NCBI GenBank assembly: GCA_036971475.1 | Contig: JBAIZL010000002.1 | Coordinates: 48,888,229-48,952,228 of the forward strand | Reading direction: 5' to 3' | Source: Prosapia bicincta | Lineage: Eukaryota > Arthropoda > Insecta > Hemiptera > Cercopidae | Length of the DNA: 64,000 nt | Shown here: positions 21,359 to 34,500 of the stretch, in pieces | Layout of the letters: every line of letters starts with the position of its first letter | Position numbering within the stretch: position 1 is the stretch's first letter | The notes under the pieces: model-generated | What the model saw: the letters and a program-made list of their open reading frames with translations, nothing else | What the model was told of the DNA's origin: nothing | Database searches by the model: none | Program-made: the position numbers and the translations under genes

Positions 21359-22685
21359 TATGCATAAATTTGTAAACAGCTATTGCAAGGATCATTTGGT
21401 GTGGCAAATCCTCTTCCTATTCAAAACTACGTTCAATAGACTAATTAAGTTAACAACTTCTGCTAAGCCCAATTCAATTATAAAACTACAAGTATTAAAA
21501 TGGAGTAAACATTTATTACCTAACATTAAACCACTATTCAGGATAGCCCCACTCTCACTGCCACATTTATATATTTATGATTAAACAACAAAATTAAGTT
21601 TGTTTGAAGATCTCTAATTACTTTGAATAATTTACTGTGGTTTATTATTAATAAAAAATATGCAGATGTCTGAAGGTGGTTACTTAGTAACAAAAATGTA
21701 CATAAAGACTAGGACAAAAATATTTGTGGTTAGAGGCTGTGTATAGGGAGTTTCTTTTCAACTCTGAAAAATAAGTTGATATCACAAAATGAGACTAATT
21801 AGATTAAAAGAGAAAGACATTAGTGCCTAAAGTATATCCTAATGGTTTACAAATGTTGTGGTTTCAAGTAAATCAAAAATATATTGAGAGCGTGAACAAA
21901 ATTTTCTATTGTCATGATGAGACAACCTATTGCATTAGAAAAGAAAATTCTATATAATGGAATTTAACACACTATTAAAAGACCACAATGGTTGCAATAC
22001 AATAGAAATATAGGCAAACCCCTAATACCACAAAAATAACTATTACAAGTTACACAAGATTGAACCCTTACAAGTAATTTTAGGTAACTTGTAATATTAG
22101 TAATTCTTGTGATATTCAGGCTTTTTCCAATATACTTGTTATATTGGAATTCAAGGTTTTGTAATTTTTCATTAAACAAAAGGCAAAGCAGGAATACCTT
22201 AAAGGGATAAATATCATAGTAACTCCTAGAAAGTTGGTAATAAGTAGAAGTGGTCCACACCTTGAAAATCATACTTCCGAATGAAAACAGTTTACCTTCT
22301 GTTAAGAATGCAGGTGGTTTTTCTTGCAAAATCCAGAGATCCATTCACAGGCAAGTTTACTCAATGAAAATTACAGGTGTCAAGTTACTTGGATCCATTC
22401 TTATTGAAGAAGTATGACCACCTAAAATGGTTAGAAAGCATAGGTGACTCTAAATCAGAGCCACGGTTGTGGAGTGTAGTTTAGGAAAGAATTAAACAAA
22501 ACAATCAGATTTTGTTTAATCAAGTAAACAATCTGTTTGGCTTATATTCAATCCATTATACAGTGTTTATATATATACAGTGAGCATTTGGGTTAGGTCA
22601 TTTCTCCTGTGAGTGTTGGTATATTTTTAATAATTTCTAGACAAATTTTATCTTAATGAGATAAAAAGTGGTTTTTATTTTAGTT
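21359..22685. other. Intergenic, nothing recognised
   Basis: A 126-codon minus-strand open frame at 21964-22344 is Ile/Leu/Tyr-rich without a recognisable family and lacks support from splice sites or neighbours. I leave it unassigned. Confidence 0.35.
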
Positions 22686-22689
22686 ACGA

Positions 22690-22910
22690 ATATGCTGACT
22701 AGTGATAAGTGCCATAGGGCAAGATACAACTCACATGCAAGAACAATTATTAAGTGTTTTACAATACTTTAAACAGGAACATGACAACAAAAAACCGTTA
22801 ATAGATCTCAAAAGGGTTCTTGAAAAAGTAACCACGACTTGCAACCAAGACCTCAAACCACATAAAATCACTGTCAAAACCATCAATAACAATAAACATG
22901 ACATTTGAAG
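22690..22910 (+). pseudogene. Possible transposase N-terminal fragment
   Basis: A short plus-strand frame (22702-22908) contains QLLSVLQYFKQEHDNKKPLI followed by DLKRVLEKVTTTC. The pattern of a YFK helix, Lys-Lys-Pro, then a second helix ending in RVLEKV resembles the N-terminal helix-turn-helix of IS630-like transposases found in insects. There is no catalytic region around it. The call is by resemblance only. Confidence 0.3.
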
Positions 22911-22929
22911 AAGTAAATTAACCACACTT

Positions 22930-24110
22930 ATGTATTCTCTACATTCAAGAGATCATTTCATCATCAAACAATAATGTTTATACATATTTTGATGGGCATT
23001 AAAAAATAATATAACTATCTTATTCCTGACAAGACCGCTGTTGATCTTGCCCTTAAAAAAATACTTGTTACTAGAATTTTTGTCAAAAACAGGTTTTGGT
23101 CACCATTGAAAATCTGTCTGAAAACTAAAAAAAATTTAAGTAAACATAGTATACAAATTAAATGAACTACTGTTGCTGTTCTGATAGTATTTTCCACATC
23201 GGCTGCAATGCTTATTCTGTCAGGTAATAAGTGGTCACTCCCTGTAAATTTTATAAATTTCCCACAAACCATTCCATTAAAAGAACAATGTTTTATGATT
23301 TACAATACAAAAATGATCAAGATACCATACCACATATTCGATTAAATGTAGACAAATCATCGTTAATACAGATAAATATTAAAATCGTTTAAAATGATTT
23401 CCAATTTATTTATAAGTATATGTGGATAAAAGGATATAAGGTTAACAGAAATAAAATTTTAAAAAGTTATTGTAGAATGATCTGAACAAAATTTCTTTCA
23501 ATTTATTCAAATAATATAAAAAGATGCCAGTTTACAAAAATGAAAACCAAAACATTAATTCCATATCAGCAATGGTTCAGGTCAATCCTACCTGAAAAAA
23601 AAACAACAACTTTAAAACATTTTATAATCTATCATAAAAAAAGAGATACACAATTCAAGTGATAATTCTATATTAACTCAATCACTTAATACAGTGCAAT
23701 CCCAGCAGTCCTAAGCAAACAGGCAATAAATAATTACTATATTATGTATAAAAGCATTAGCTTGTGGAAAGGCAGAAGGAGAAGAGTTCTATGAATGGAA
23801 ATAGAGAGAGGAAGGAGTTCTACTAAAAACATGCAGCTGAGCAACTGGATTTCCCGAAATTATTTTTGTGTTCTCTTTTATAGATTTCAGAAGCCCCCTC
23901 AATTCCATAAGTAGGGTGGGATACCTAACAGTGAATTTAGTCAGTCTTAATTTTGCTTTTTGAGAGTTTAGTGCCACTCTTCTACAACTAATAGACCAAA
24001 ATACGATAGAAAAAAATCAAGCTCCATTACAGTTCAGCTCTACTCTCGCATGTAGTTGCTTTATTAAGCGACAAGAAATCTTTACATTATAATATTTGAA
24101 TTTCAAAGAT
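22930..24110. other. Intergenic, nothing recognised
   Basis: No exons were identified. A 62-codon minus-strand frame at 23789-23977 has no signature. Confidence 0.35.
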
Positions 24111-24114
24111 TCAC

Positions 24115-24530
24115 ATTATTTTTAACTGCAGCTTGGGTCGCTGTAAAGACCATATACGATTCGTGGAACCAAAAGTTGAGGAAAGAGAGCATCCATGAAG
24201 TACTATCAACAGACAACACTGATGACAGCCAAAAAATGATTTTGGCGTTAAAAAAAAGCAAAAAATCCTGATGCTTCAATGAATGATATAAATGTCAATG
24301 AATAGGGTTGAAGTAATAAAGAGAATGAATTCATATTTAAAACTGACGAGGAAATCATAAGTTCCACCTATGAAGAAGAGAGGTTGAGGAGCCAATGAGG
24401 CATGAAGAAGCAGTGTCCCATTTCAATCACTCTTTGAAGTGGGCAACAGACGTACCATGGCATCAAGTCCTCCTCTTACAACACCTGAGAGATGAAGCAG
24501 TGAAAAGGTTCCTGGAGAAATGATAGATAT
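24115..24530 (+). pseudogene. Tigger/pogo transposase C-terminal remnant
   Basis: AWVAVKTIYDSWNQKLRK near 24130-24190 matches the region after the DDE domain in Tigger transposases. A decayed acidic tail follows with EEIISSTYEEER (about 24350-24390) and HFNHSLKWAT and LRDEAVKRF in shifted frames. Several stops are present. Only the C-terminal third is seen. Confidence 0.65.
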
Positions 24531-24939
24531 TTATGTAATTTAAAATATGTAAAAAATAATAAATAAAATAGTTATGTGAATTCATGCTTTTTTTCAGCAT
24601 TTCCCCCTAATACATACGTAGATACTTTCTGTAAAACAACCGCCTACAGAAATTAGTTCGGATTCCCGAGATTGCACAGTAATACAAAAAAACTCATTAC
24701 AAAACTACAACTAGTTACAAAATTGAAATCTCACCTTTAATTCAACATCTATATCATAAAACATAACCTAGTACAAAATCTAACAACACAGAAAGGAAGA
24801 AAAGACAACTACTAAACATTCTCATTAATTCTACTTCAGACGAACTTCAAGACGTTTCTTGTTCCTTTAGAAGCCTTGAACTACCATTTCATTATCTCAT
24901 GTGGCATAACAGTAGAAAATAAATGCATAAAAGGCATTA

Positions 24940-25440
24940 ACGTACGATTTTAGCAAAAAAAATTATACCAGCCGACGTAGAACGTCATCAGGGATACGAA
25001 AAAATAATTACAACTCTCACTCCCCAAAAATTGACAATTTTGGAGATTGTAACCCCCCCCCCATCAATGGTACTAATAATGCTGGTAAAAATGCAAATTG
25101 CCCTTTCAGAATACAGTGCATATAAAAATGTATCAAAAACGTGCCCTGTGTTTGTTATTGCCATGGAAGTTTAATTTTATATACCTAAGAAATATCCAGT
25201 TAGGATAGACTTGGTCGTAATTTTATACGTTTAACCAAATGTACACATGTAAGATGGAATAGAGATCACATGACGTCACCTGCCAAAAAGTATCACTCCT
25301 CGAAAACAGACGTCAAATTAGTTAACGAATAAAATTACAACCAAATCTTTCCTGACTGGACACTGTACAGGTATATTTTAATATAATAATTTATAAATTA
25401 CTACCACATCTATCCTTACTGGAGACTTTATTGGTATATT
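24940..25440. repeat. Dispersed repeat mosaic, part 1
   Basis: 24955-25190 (TTTTAGCAAAAAAAATTATA, a GATACGAAAAAATAATTACA block, then ATACAGTGCATATAAAA) recurs at 29010-29270 and in part at 42055-42150. It is followed by a degraded GGATAGACTTGG unit in each of the two long copies. An inverted unit lies at 25340-25430. Confidence 0.7.
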
Positions 25441-26039
25441 TAAATATATGTATACTTAGTATGGGGCGCCGTTGATACATGGACTTGGTAGTTCATACTA
25501 CTTTGTACTAATTTTTTATCTAACCTTAATTTGAAAAAAATGGTATTTATTTCACTGACTGATAGTTTTTGTACCTCTGATGACTTTTTGTCGGTCGATA
25601 TAATTGTTTTTGCTAAAAGCGAACACATGGGCACAGGAAATAAATACCGAATTAAAATATAGTAAACCAAATAAAAATAAATACATTGAACATTTTATTA
25701 AATTGTAAAATACACTTTGTTATTCCCAATGAGAGGAAATTGATCCTTTATTATCACAACAATTTGTCAACTTTTAGCACTAAATAAGTTCTCCAATCTA
25801 TCCAATAATTTAAATGTTCTCCAAACTATCCAATAATTTATAATTACTGGTCTCTTCAACTAAAAATTGATTATTGAAACCTTTTAACTGATTTTGTGTG
25901 AGTTAGACATTTCTGGTAGAATATGGAGGCAATCTCAAACAGGTTAGCTCAATTATATTAGGGATTTTTTTTTCAATGTAGAACATTTTTTGCTAATAAT
26001 TAAGATCAGTGACTGCTGCACTGATAGGCAATTTTTTTC

Positions 26040-26620
26040 ATATCAATTCGACCTTGCTGAACACGAATCCAAGTTTTTTTTACTGCAAACACATATTAAC
26101 ATTTAAAAAAATAACCTTACCTGGCCTTGGTGCTTACTAACGCTTCGATCAGCGAATTTTTCCCCCTGATATTTGACATTGCTAACAAGAGAACACTAAA
26201 ATTAACCTTTTTCCAAGAAAAATATGAAAAGTTATTATTTTTGCACATTTTTAATGTTAGTCTGTAATAGCAAGTATAGCGTGAACCGGCCACACAGTAG
26301 CTACAGCGCACTGCACTATGTCAAAGTCAGTCTATTTTAATACTCAACTTAAAATCTAAATTTATAACTTTTGGTTATAATTTTATTCAACATTACTATA
26401 TACCTATGAAGTATCCAGTCAGGATAGATTTGGTTGTAATTTTCTGCATCGGCAATAAGTCTAAATATTTACCAAAATTATAACCAAATCTATTCTGACT
26501 GGATACTTTGAAGATATACATTAAAATCTGTAGATAGCAATATCGAATGAAACTATAACCAAATCTATCCTGACTGGATACTTCGTAGGTATATTTTATA
26601 TTTTTTTGTGAACGGCACGC
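26040..26620. repeat. Dispersed repeat mosaic with inverted GGATAGATTTGG units
   Basis: 26040-26140 is the inverse of the 15640-15780 block, and 26210-26330 is the GCGCACTGCACTA block. At 26385-26440 a plus-oriented unit ends at TCTGCATCGGCAATAAGTCT, after which two units run in the opposite direction (26470-26600). The same switch from plus to minus units around GCCGATGCAGAAAATTACA occurs at 29740-29790. Confidence 0.8.
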
Positions 26621-26952
26621 CCGGTTCACACTATAGGCCTTTATGCCATTACAGCCTATCATTAAAATGTGAAAAACGGTAACTTTCTATTTTCTGCAGA
26701 AAAAAAGTTAATATTCATGTTCTAGACATTTAAGCAAGTAATTTAACAACAAAAAAATTTCAAACCAATGCCATTAAGACTATTTTTACCAAGTTAGGTT
26801 ATATATATATATTTATAAATGTGTTTGCAGTAAAAAAAAATTCAAACTTGTGTTTAGCAAGGTCAAATTATCAGAAAATGTTTTTTCCGCTGATTTTAAT
26901 AATTACCCATTTTTTAAAACTAAAAAGGCAAGGTTTTCCTTAGTTATTTTTC

Positions 26953-26980
<28 letters not shown>
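26953..26980. repeat. A28 homopolymer
   Basis: 28 consecutive A residues. No LINE or SINE body was recognised directly upstream, so I do not call it a poly(A) tail. Confidence 0.9.
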
Positions 26981-26983
<3 letters not shown>

Positions 26984-27299
26984 GAAAAGTTATTGGCTTG
27001 GCAACTAAACTCTTAATATATTGACATTTAGTGTTATGTTACTTCATAGCCATCTGACACCCCTCCCCATACATGAATTGGTTTAGCTAACATTATCAAG
27101 CTATAGATTTAACATTAAAAAAATATGCCTACGTTAGAAACGAAAGGTGTATAAACTGTTCATTGCGATAGTCTGTTTTGAAAGGGGAATATTGCTAATT
27201 ATGAGACTCACTATTCCAAAAAAATAAGATGCGTGTATGAGATGAAATGTGGTGCTAATAGTAGACAGTTTTCCAAATTTGTAATTTTTTCAAGTTAAC

Positions 27300-28420
27300 A
27301 GCAATTGCACTTTTTTGCATTAACTTGGCAAAAACCACTTCTTACTGATTTATTAAGCACTCATTTTGCACTAGGTCAGCGCATTATTCAATGCTGCGAG
27401 TCACTGACAATAGTGTTGCTGAGGTGTGACCTTGTGTATTTCTGTTCTGTGGTGTGTTGTTGCTCATAGAGTAGTTGTTAATCATCTGCTCAAATATAGT
27501 ATTTGATTGTATTTTGTCTCTTTGAGCAATTTTGCGTCTTATCGACAAAAAAGGAACTTTGTGTGAGTTTTATAATCCTATAATGTATGTGTTCCGAATG
27601 AAATGAGGTGCCGAGATGCTAATGGGGCTTTGTTGAAGTTGATTTTTTTTTTGAAATTTGTAATTTTTGGAGTCAACAGTAAATTAATTGAATTACATTT
27701 CGAGGCACTGCACAAGGTATTACGTAAAAAAAATAAAACCAACATCTTTAATTGGAAAATTAATATGGAAAATAGAAATTCACCAACCATTCTCAGCACA
27801 CGAAACGTTACTAATTTAATAAGTTGGCTTTATTTTGATAACATGATAACTCCCAAAGTGCCTCAAAATGTAATTAAATTTGCGGCAAGACTCTCAAAAA
27901 TTACAAATTAAAAAAAAACTAACAAAGCACTATTAGCATCATATTACACCCAGAACACAAACCTTATAGAATAAGAAAACTCAAACAAAAATCTTATTTT
28001 TGGTGACAAAGTCACAAAATTACTCAAAAGAACAAAACAAAGACTTATAGACAATATTCCATGCACGAAACAGAAAATATTTCATTGAACATTTACATAC
28101 CATTTATTTCTATCGCGAAAAACTACAGAATTTACATCGCACACAGCGTATTGAATTGAAGTTATAGTTGATTTCAAGTTCAATTGCATTTTGCGAGTTA
28201 CTACATATAAAAATACTTGAATTTGTAACATTTTAGGAGAATGTGAATCAGGAGAAACCACTGTTTTGAAAAATTTTTAATTTTGGAGTGTGAGCAAAAG
28301 TTTTTATAATTTTTCTCATATTCCTAAATGACTTTCTGCATCGCCAAGTATAAATTTTTTCCACTAAAATCGAACACATGAGAATGGAAAAATAATACCG
28401 AACCTTTTTATAAAGTTTTC
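27300..28420. repeat. Dispersed repeat mosaic, part 2
   Basis: 27315-27430 holds a partial copy of the 9954-10223 MITE. 27640-27740 and 27870-28400 match 15990-16330, including GAGTGTGAGCAAAAGTTTTT and GACTTTCTGCATCGCC. A 102-codon plus-strand frame at 27603-27911 lies inside this repeat and is not a supported gene. Confidence 0.65.
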
Positions 28421-28679
28421 TCTGGTGGTGGGCAATGTGTGTAGTTACCAAATTATCATAATAAAAGCAAGTTCACTTGTTAATAAGTTGACCTTTTAAC
28501 AGACTATTTCTTTTGTAGTTAAATTCACTTCAAAGGCATATAACAATTTAAAGTATAAGAAATTGACTGTAAAAAGAAACTTGTATTCAGCCATGGAGTG
28601 ATAGTGATGTCACGCATTCCATACGTGTGTAGATAATAGAGAAACGTTTTGGTTTTTTAATACATATATTTAAATATAC

Positions 28680-29310
28680 TTACAAAGTTGCCAGTTAGTA
28701 TGATTTGGTTTCAATTTGATACATTACCTAAATGGTTTAATGTATAAAATTAGAACAAAATCTATCCTGACTGGATACTTCATAGGTATATTTCAATACA
28801 GATATATAAAATTCATTTCCCCTTGCAATAACAAAAATATTAGTTATCAATATAGCTTCAGGACATTTTTGATTCATAGAGTTTAGATTACTAAAATGCC
28901 AACTAGTTGTGACGCCACTGAATCACTCTGCGGCTGATGCAAAACTTATTCTTCTGCACTGAATTTTTTCCTAATTTAAATTGGAAAAAGGGTATATATT
29001 TACTGTGCCCATGTTACAATTTCAGCAAAAAAAAAAAATTATATCGGCTAACGCAGAAATTCATGAGTGATACGAAAAAAATTATTACAACTCGCTCATG
29101 CCCCAAAAATTATAAATTTTGGAAAATTGTTATTCCCCCATATGTAGCGCTAATAGTGCTGTTAAAAATGCAAACCTCCCACCCCCAATACAGTGCATAT
29201 AAAACAAATCAAAAAACATGTTCAGAAGTTATATTGGTAATTATTACCACGGAAGGTTAATTTTATATACCTATGAAGTAACCAGTCAGGATAGATTTGG
29301 TTATAATTTT
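28680..29310. repeat. Dispersed repeat mosaic, part 3
   Basis: It begins with two GATTTGGTTT-type units facing opposite ways (28680-28800). 29010-29270 is the second copy of the block at 24955-25190, followed by one plus unit at 29270-29310. The 107-codon frame at 28937-29260 is within the repeat. Confidence 0.65.
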
Positions 29311-29394
29311 ATACGTTTAACCAAATGTATGTACACATGTAAGGCTATGATAGAAATCTCGTGACGTCATCTGGCAAAAAGTATTACTCCTCGG

Positions 29395-29935
29395 GGTAAA
29401 AATGTAGTCTTAATGACGTTGGTTAAATTTTTTTTTTTTAAATTACTCGTTTTAATGTGTAAAACACAAATATCAACTTTCCATGGAAAATAAGGAATTA
29501 CTATTTTTAAATTTTAAATGTGACGCTGTAATGACATGCAGGTCTTTGGCGTGAACCAGGCTCGCGGTAGCTACAGCACACTGCACTACATCTAGATTTG
29601 GTTGTAATTTTATACAAAATTACTATATACCTACGAAGTATCCAGTCACGATAGATTTGGTTATAATTCTATTTAACATTACTACCTATATTAAAGTATA
29701 CCTACAAAGTATCTAGTTAGGATAGATTTGGTTGTAATTTTGGTAAATATTTAGACTTATTGCCGATGCAGAAAATTACAACCAAATCTATCCTGACTGA
29801 ATACTTCGTAGGAATACTTTAATATAGGTAGATGGTAAAGTTGAATAAAATTATAAAACCAAATCTATCCTGACTGGATACTTGGTAGGTATATTTTAAT
29901 GTAGATATATAGTAATGTTGTATACAATTATAACT
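29395..29935. repeat. Repeat with inverted arrays of the 75-bp unit
   Basis: It starts GTAGTCTTAATGACGTTGGT and includes the GCTACAGCACACTGCACTA block, then three plus-oriented GGATAGATTTGG units (29595-29745). A short spacer containing TTATTGCCGATGCAGAAAA follows, then two minus-oriented units (29775-29930). This unit–spacer–inverted-unit design suggests subterminal repeats of a large foldback-like or non-autonomous element. Confidence 0.8.
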
Positions 29936-29959
29936 AAAAGTTAAATACTTAGAGTTTAA

Positions 29960-30345
29960 GTTTAGTATTAAGATCAGCGACTACCGCTCCAATCCACGAT
30001 TTTTGTCCTGATCAATTTAACCTTGCTGAACCCAAATCTGAATTTTTTTACTGGGAACACACAATTACATAAAAAAACTCTAACCTGACTGGTGCTTACC
30101 AAAGCTCTGATCGGCAAAACTTTCCACTTCGAAATAAATTTAACCTTACTGAACACAAATCTAAAATTATTTTTAACGGCAAACACATATTAAACTAAAA
30201 AACCCAGGTCAGGTTAGGTTATTTTTTGTGTTTGCAGTAAAATAAAAACCTTCAGATTTGTGTTCAGCAAGGTCAGATTAATCAGGAAAAAAAATGTCAC
30301 CGATCGGAGCAGTAGTCGGTGATCTTACTAATTACAAAAATTCTT
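29960..30345. repeat. Inverted copies of the GATCGGAGCAGTAGTCGGTGA block
   Basis: 29960-30190 carries minus-oriented and 30200-30340 plus-oriented versions of the block first seen at 15640-15780 (GTTCAGCAAGGTCAGATTAA, GAGCAGTAGTCGGTGATCTT). The two meet around 30195 in an inverted arrangement. Confidence 0.7.
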
Positions 30346-30369
30346 ACGCATATCATCCTATTGGAATTT

Positions 30370-31541
30370 GTTTGTGGTTTTAAACAATTTTCCAAAATAT
30401 CATAGGTCTCAGAGCTTGTAAATTTTGGTTAAAATGATGAAGCTAAACCACCTACGATATTTTAAGAATTGTTGAACACCACCAAATAAGACGATATCCA
30501 CAAGAATTTTTACAGTTATGAATAGGCTGCCTGCCTCGCGGAGGGATACACGACATCACAAATGTACTAACCGTTACACTTGAATAATGTGTAGCATTAA
30601 GTTTTAGCATAATTTTAATGAATTTAACAAAATAAAAGTATAAAATATGAAGTATCCAGTCAGGATAAATTTGGTTGGGTTAAAATGCTGAAGCTCGGCT
30701 CCATACGATATTTTGGGAAATTGTCTAATACCACCAAATAGGACGATATCCACAAGAATTTTTTTTTTAATGACAATGGAAAGTTACTTTTATACAATTT
30801 AAAGTAGGGTAAAAAATTCAGCACGGATGTAGAAGTTGTGAATGGGCGCGAAATGATACAAAATGTTTCGTTACGTCACAGTGCTGCGCACGAGGTTATA
30901 CGCATCGCCACGGTACGTCACGCAACCTTACGTTTGTAGATATTTGAGAAACGTTTATTTTCATACATATATTCGAATATACTTATAAAATCTCCAGTTA
31001 GGATAGATTTGGTTTTAAATTTGGTTGAAATGCAGTTGGCTCGGTACCATACGATATTTTGGGAAATTGTTCGAAACCATCAAATAGGACGATATCCAAA
31101 AGAATTTTTTTTTTGAAGTAGGAAAGTTACTTTTTTCAATTTAAAGTAGGGTAATAAATTCAGCGCGGATGTACAAATTGTGAATGGGCGCGGAGTGATA
31201 CTTACGTCACAGTGCTGCGCATAAGGTTGTACACATTGACCGCGGTACGTCACGCAACCTTACATGTATAGATATTTGAGAAACAACTTCTCCAGTTAGG
31301 ATAGATTTGGTTTTAAATTTATACAATACTGTATGCCTATATTAAAATATACCGAAAAAGTGTCGTCAGGTTAGATTTGGTTTTAATTTTATACATTGAA
31401 ATATAGTTGTAACATCACGAAGCATTTGTATCACTCCGCGCTGAATTTTTTACGCTACTTTAAATTGAAAAAAGTAACTTTCTGAGGTCAATTGAAAAAA
31501 AATTCTTGTGGATATCGTCCTATTTAATGGTGTTGAACCAT
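30370..31541. repeat. Array of 300-bp ACGATATTTTGGGAAATTG modules
   Basis: Three successive modules (about 30400-30640, 30690-31010 and 31050-31300) share CGATATTTTGGGAAATTGTT, then GGACGATATCCACAAGAATT, AAAGTTACTTTT, TTTAAAGTAGGGTAA, and GTTGTGAATGGGCGCGGAGT. A fourth lies in inverse orientation at 31390-31541. They also occur at 35220-35640 and 39225-40020. No coding capacity was found. Confidence 0.8.
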
Positions 31542-34500
31542 TTGGTTGAAATTTATTACGGCGGCCCCAAACGATATTTTGGATTATTGTTCAAAAGCAC
31601 GAAAAGGTACGAATCCACAAAAAAATTTTTTTTTTTGCTTTGAGCAAAGTTACTTTTTTGGAGTTTAAAGTAGGGGGAAATTTTTTTTGGCGGAAGCACA
31701 AGTTGTGAATAGGCGCGGAGTGATACAAACGTCTCTGACGTCACGGTACACACTATTTAGACCTATCTTAGGGCTCCGAGAAGAAAATATTTTGTACTAA
31801 TTTTTATGCTTTAACTAATTATTTCGCGTGGATATCGTATTTTTTCGTGATTTTGAACAATATTCCAAAATATCGTATGTGCCAAAAATAGCAAAAATCA
31901 ACGTTAACTAACCCTCCACCACACACAAAGATTTATTAAAATCCTGTATTAAAACTACTTACCAGAAGCAAACAATCTCTTATACATATTATTTCACGCA
32001 CGAAATTCACTTACACACTATTTCGCGCACAAAACAAATCATTGCACTTAAATTCTACACACACCTATTTACAGACAACCTGGAGATATAGGATTCTGCC
32101 GCTAAATTAAGAACATGTAGCCAACCTTCCAAATGAAAATTATTACGTACAAAACATCTGGTCGTACACTGGTTTCCCAATCATTAAGAAACATACTGAA
32201 TGTAAAAATAATTACTATATATTCAATTAATATTGCACAGCAACCTTAATAATTCAAAACATTAACAATTAGTATTTCTCTCATAACTAAGTATAATTTT
32301 GTAATTTTCCAACATAGAAGTAAGTTACGAATATGCACGCAAGTGATATTTTTCGAACTATGTTACTTATAATTGTATATATAACTAAGCTAATGTACAT
32401 ATACTACGCAAATAATTACAAATAGACTGACTTTTATCTTCGGCTAGTATAACAAAACTACCTTCAAAATCTAAAACATAAACGGCAAGTATTGAAAATA
32501 TTATACTTCATTTTCTTGAGATATATTGATGAAAGAATAGTAATACTTTATAAAGTTCAAAAATGTTATTAAAGCACAATAGCAGCTGAAGAGAAGTTAC
32601 AAATATACAGACTTATAACTTCAATTAGTATTACACAACTACCATTGATATTGACAAATACAAAACATTGAATATTTACTCTAACAGTTTTAATAACAAT
32701 AGTTTTAATTGAAATATTATATAATATTTCTTACATTTAAATGTTTCATAAGTTTTAAAAGTATAATTGATAATTTATACTAATTTATAATAATATCAAG
32801 AGTTATTATTCTATGTATAGGATCCATAGAATAGACAAATATTTATAATGTTTGCTGGAAATGAACAAATGTTACGGATGCCATTGTTTTGACAATTTCA
32901 TTTCCTCGGGTTATTGTGCGATAGGGAATGAGAACATTCGTTGGCAAATACAAATTTTGTTTTTATATTATTATTTTGGTCTTTGAAATTACACAATTAC
33001 CTTCAAAATTTAAAACATAAACAGCGAGTATTAAAAATACAATACCTCATATTGTTGAAACAAGGTTTTAAAAGAATAATACTTTTTCAAAAATGTTGAC
33101 AGACGATCTTATTATAGCACAATAGAAGTTACAAAAATAAACTTCTAATAGTATTACACAACTACCATTGAGAGTGACATACAAAAACATTGAATATTTA
33201 CTGTAACGGAGGTAAACTGTAAAAGTTTTAATTTAACTATTATATAATCTCTCCTACATTTATATATTTAATAAGTTATAAAAGTACAATTAATTTATAC
33301 TAATATCAAGAATTATTGTTCTATGTATAAGTGTCATAGAGTAGACAAATAGTAATAAATTTTGCTGGCAGTAAACAAAGTTTTAATTTAAATATTATAT
33401 AAGCTCTCCTACATTTATATATTTAATAAGTTATAAAAGTATAATTAATAATTTATACTAATATAAAGAATTATTGTTCTATTTATAAGTTTCATAGAGT
33501 ACAAAAATAGTAATAGATTTTGCTGGCAGTGAACGTATGATTACAAGCCAATGTTTTTACCATATTCATTTCCTGGGGATATTGTGCGATAGGGAGTTAG
33601 AACAATCCTTGGCATATAAAACATTTTTTCTATATATTATATTGGTTTTTGAGGCTATGGAAGGTACCTGTTTATTAACTTTTATGTAGGACTATTTTCT
33701 GGCGCGCAGAGAAGTTATGTATTCTTCCGCAGAAAATATCTCTATCTATGTTTTAAATTTTGAAGGTAATTGTGTAATTTCAAAAGACCAAAATAATAAT
33801 ATAAAAACAAAATTTGTATTTGCCAACGAATGTTCTCATTCCCTATCGCACAATAACCCGAGGAAATGAAATTGTCAAAACAATGGCATCCGTAACATTT
33901 GTTCACTTCCAGCAAACATTATAAATATTTGTCTATTCTATGGATCCTATACATAGAATAATAACTCTTGATATTATTATAAATTAGTATAAATTATCAA
34001 TTATACTTTTAAAACTTATGAAACATATAAATGTAAGAAATATTATATAATATTTCAATTAAAACTATTGTTATTAAAACTGTTAGAGTAAATATTCAAT
34101 GTTTTGTATTTGTCAATATCAATGGTAGTTGTGTAATACTAATTGAAGTTATAAGTCTGTATATTTGTAACTTCTCTTCAGCTGCTATTGTGCTTTAATA
34201 ACATTTTTGAACTTTATAAAGTATTACTATTCTTTCATCAATACATCTCAAGAAAATGAAGTATAATATTTTCAATACTCGCCGTTTATGTTTTAGATTT
34301 TGAAGGTAGTTTTGTTATACTAGCCGAAGATAAAAGTCAGTCTATTTGTAATTATTTGCGTAGTATATGTACATTAGCTTAGTTATATATACAATTATAA
34401 GTAACATAGTTCGAAAAATATCACTTGCGTGCATATTCGTAACTTTACTTCTATGTTGGAAAATTACAAAATTATACTTAGTTATGAGAGAAATACTAAT

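Noticed and set aside
21964..22344. 126-codon minus-strand open frame, one of the longest in the window
   Set aside because: It has no recognisable domain, composition typical of AT-rich chance frames, no splice context, and no matching neighbour.
26953..26980. A28 tract as a retrotransposon poly(A) tail
   Set aside because: No LINE or SINE body or target duplication was recognised next to it.
27603..27911. 102-codon plus-strand frame as a possible gene
   Set aside because: It lies inside a dispersed repeat with copies at 15.9-16.3 kb that do not keep the frame.
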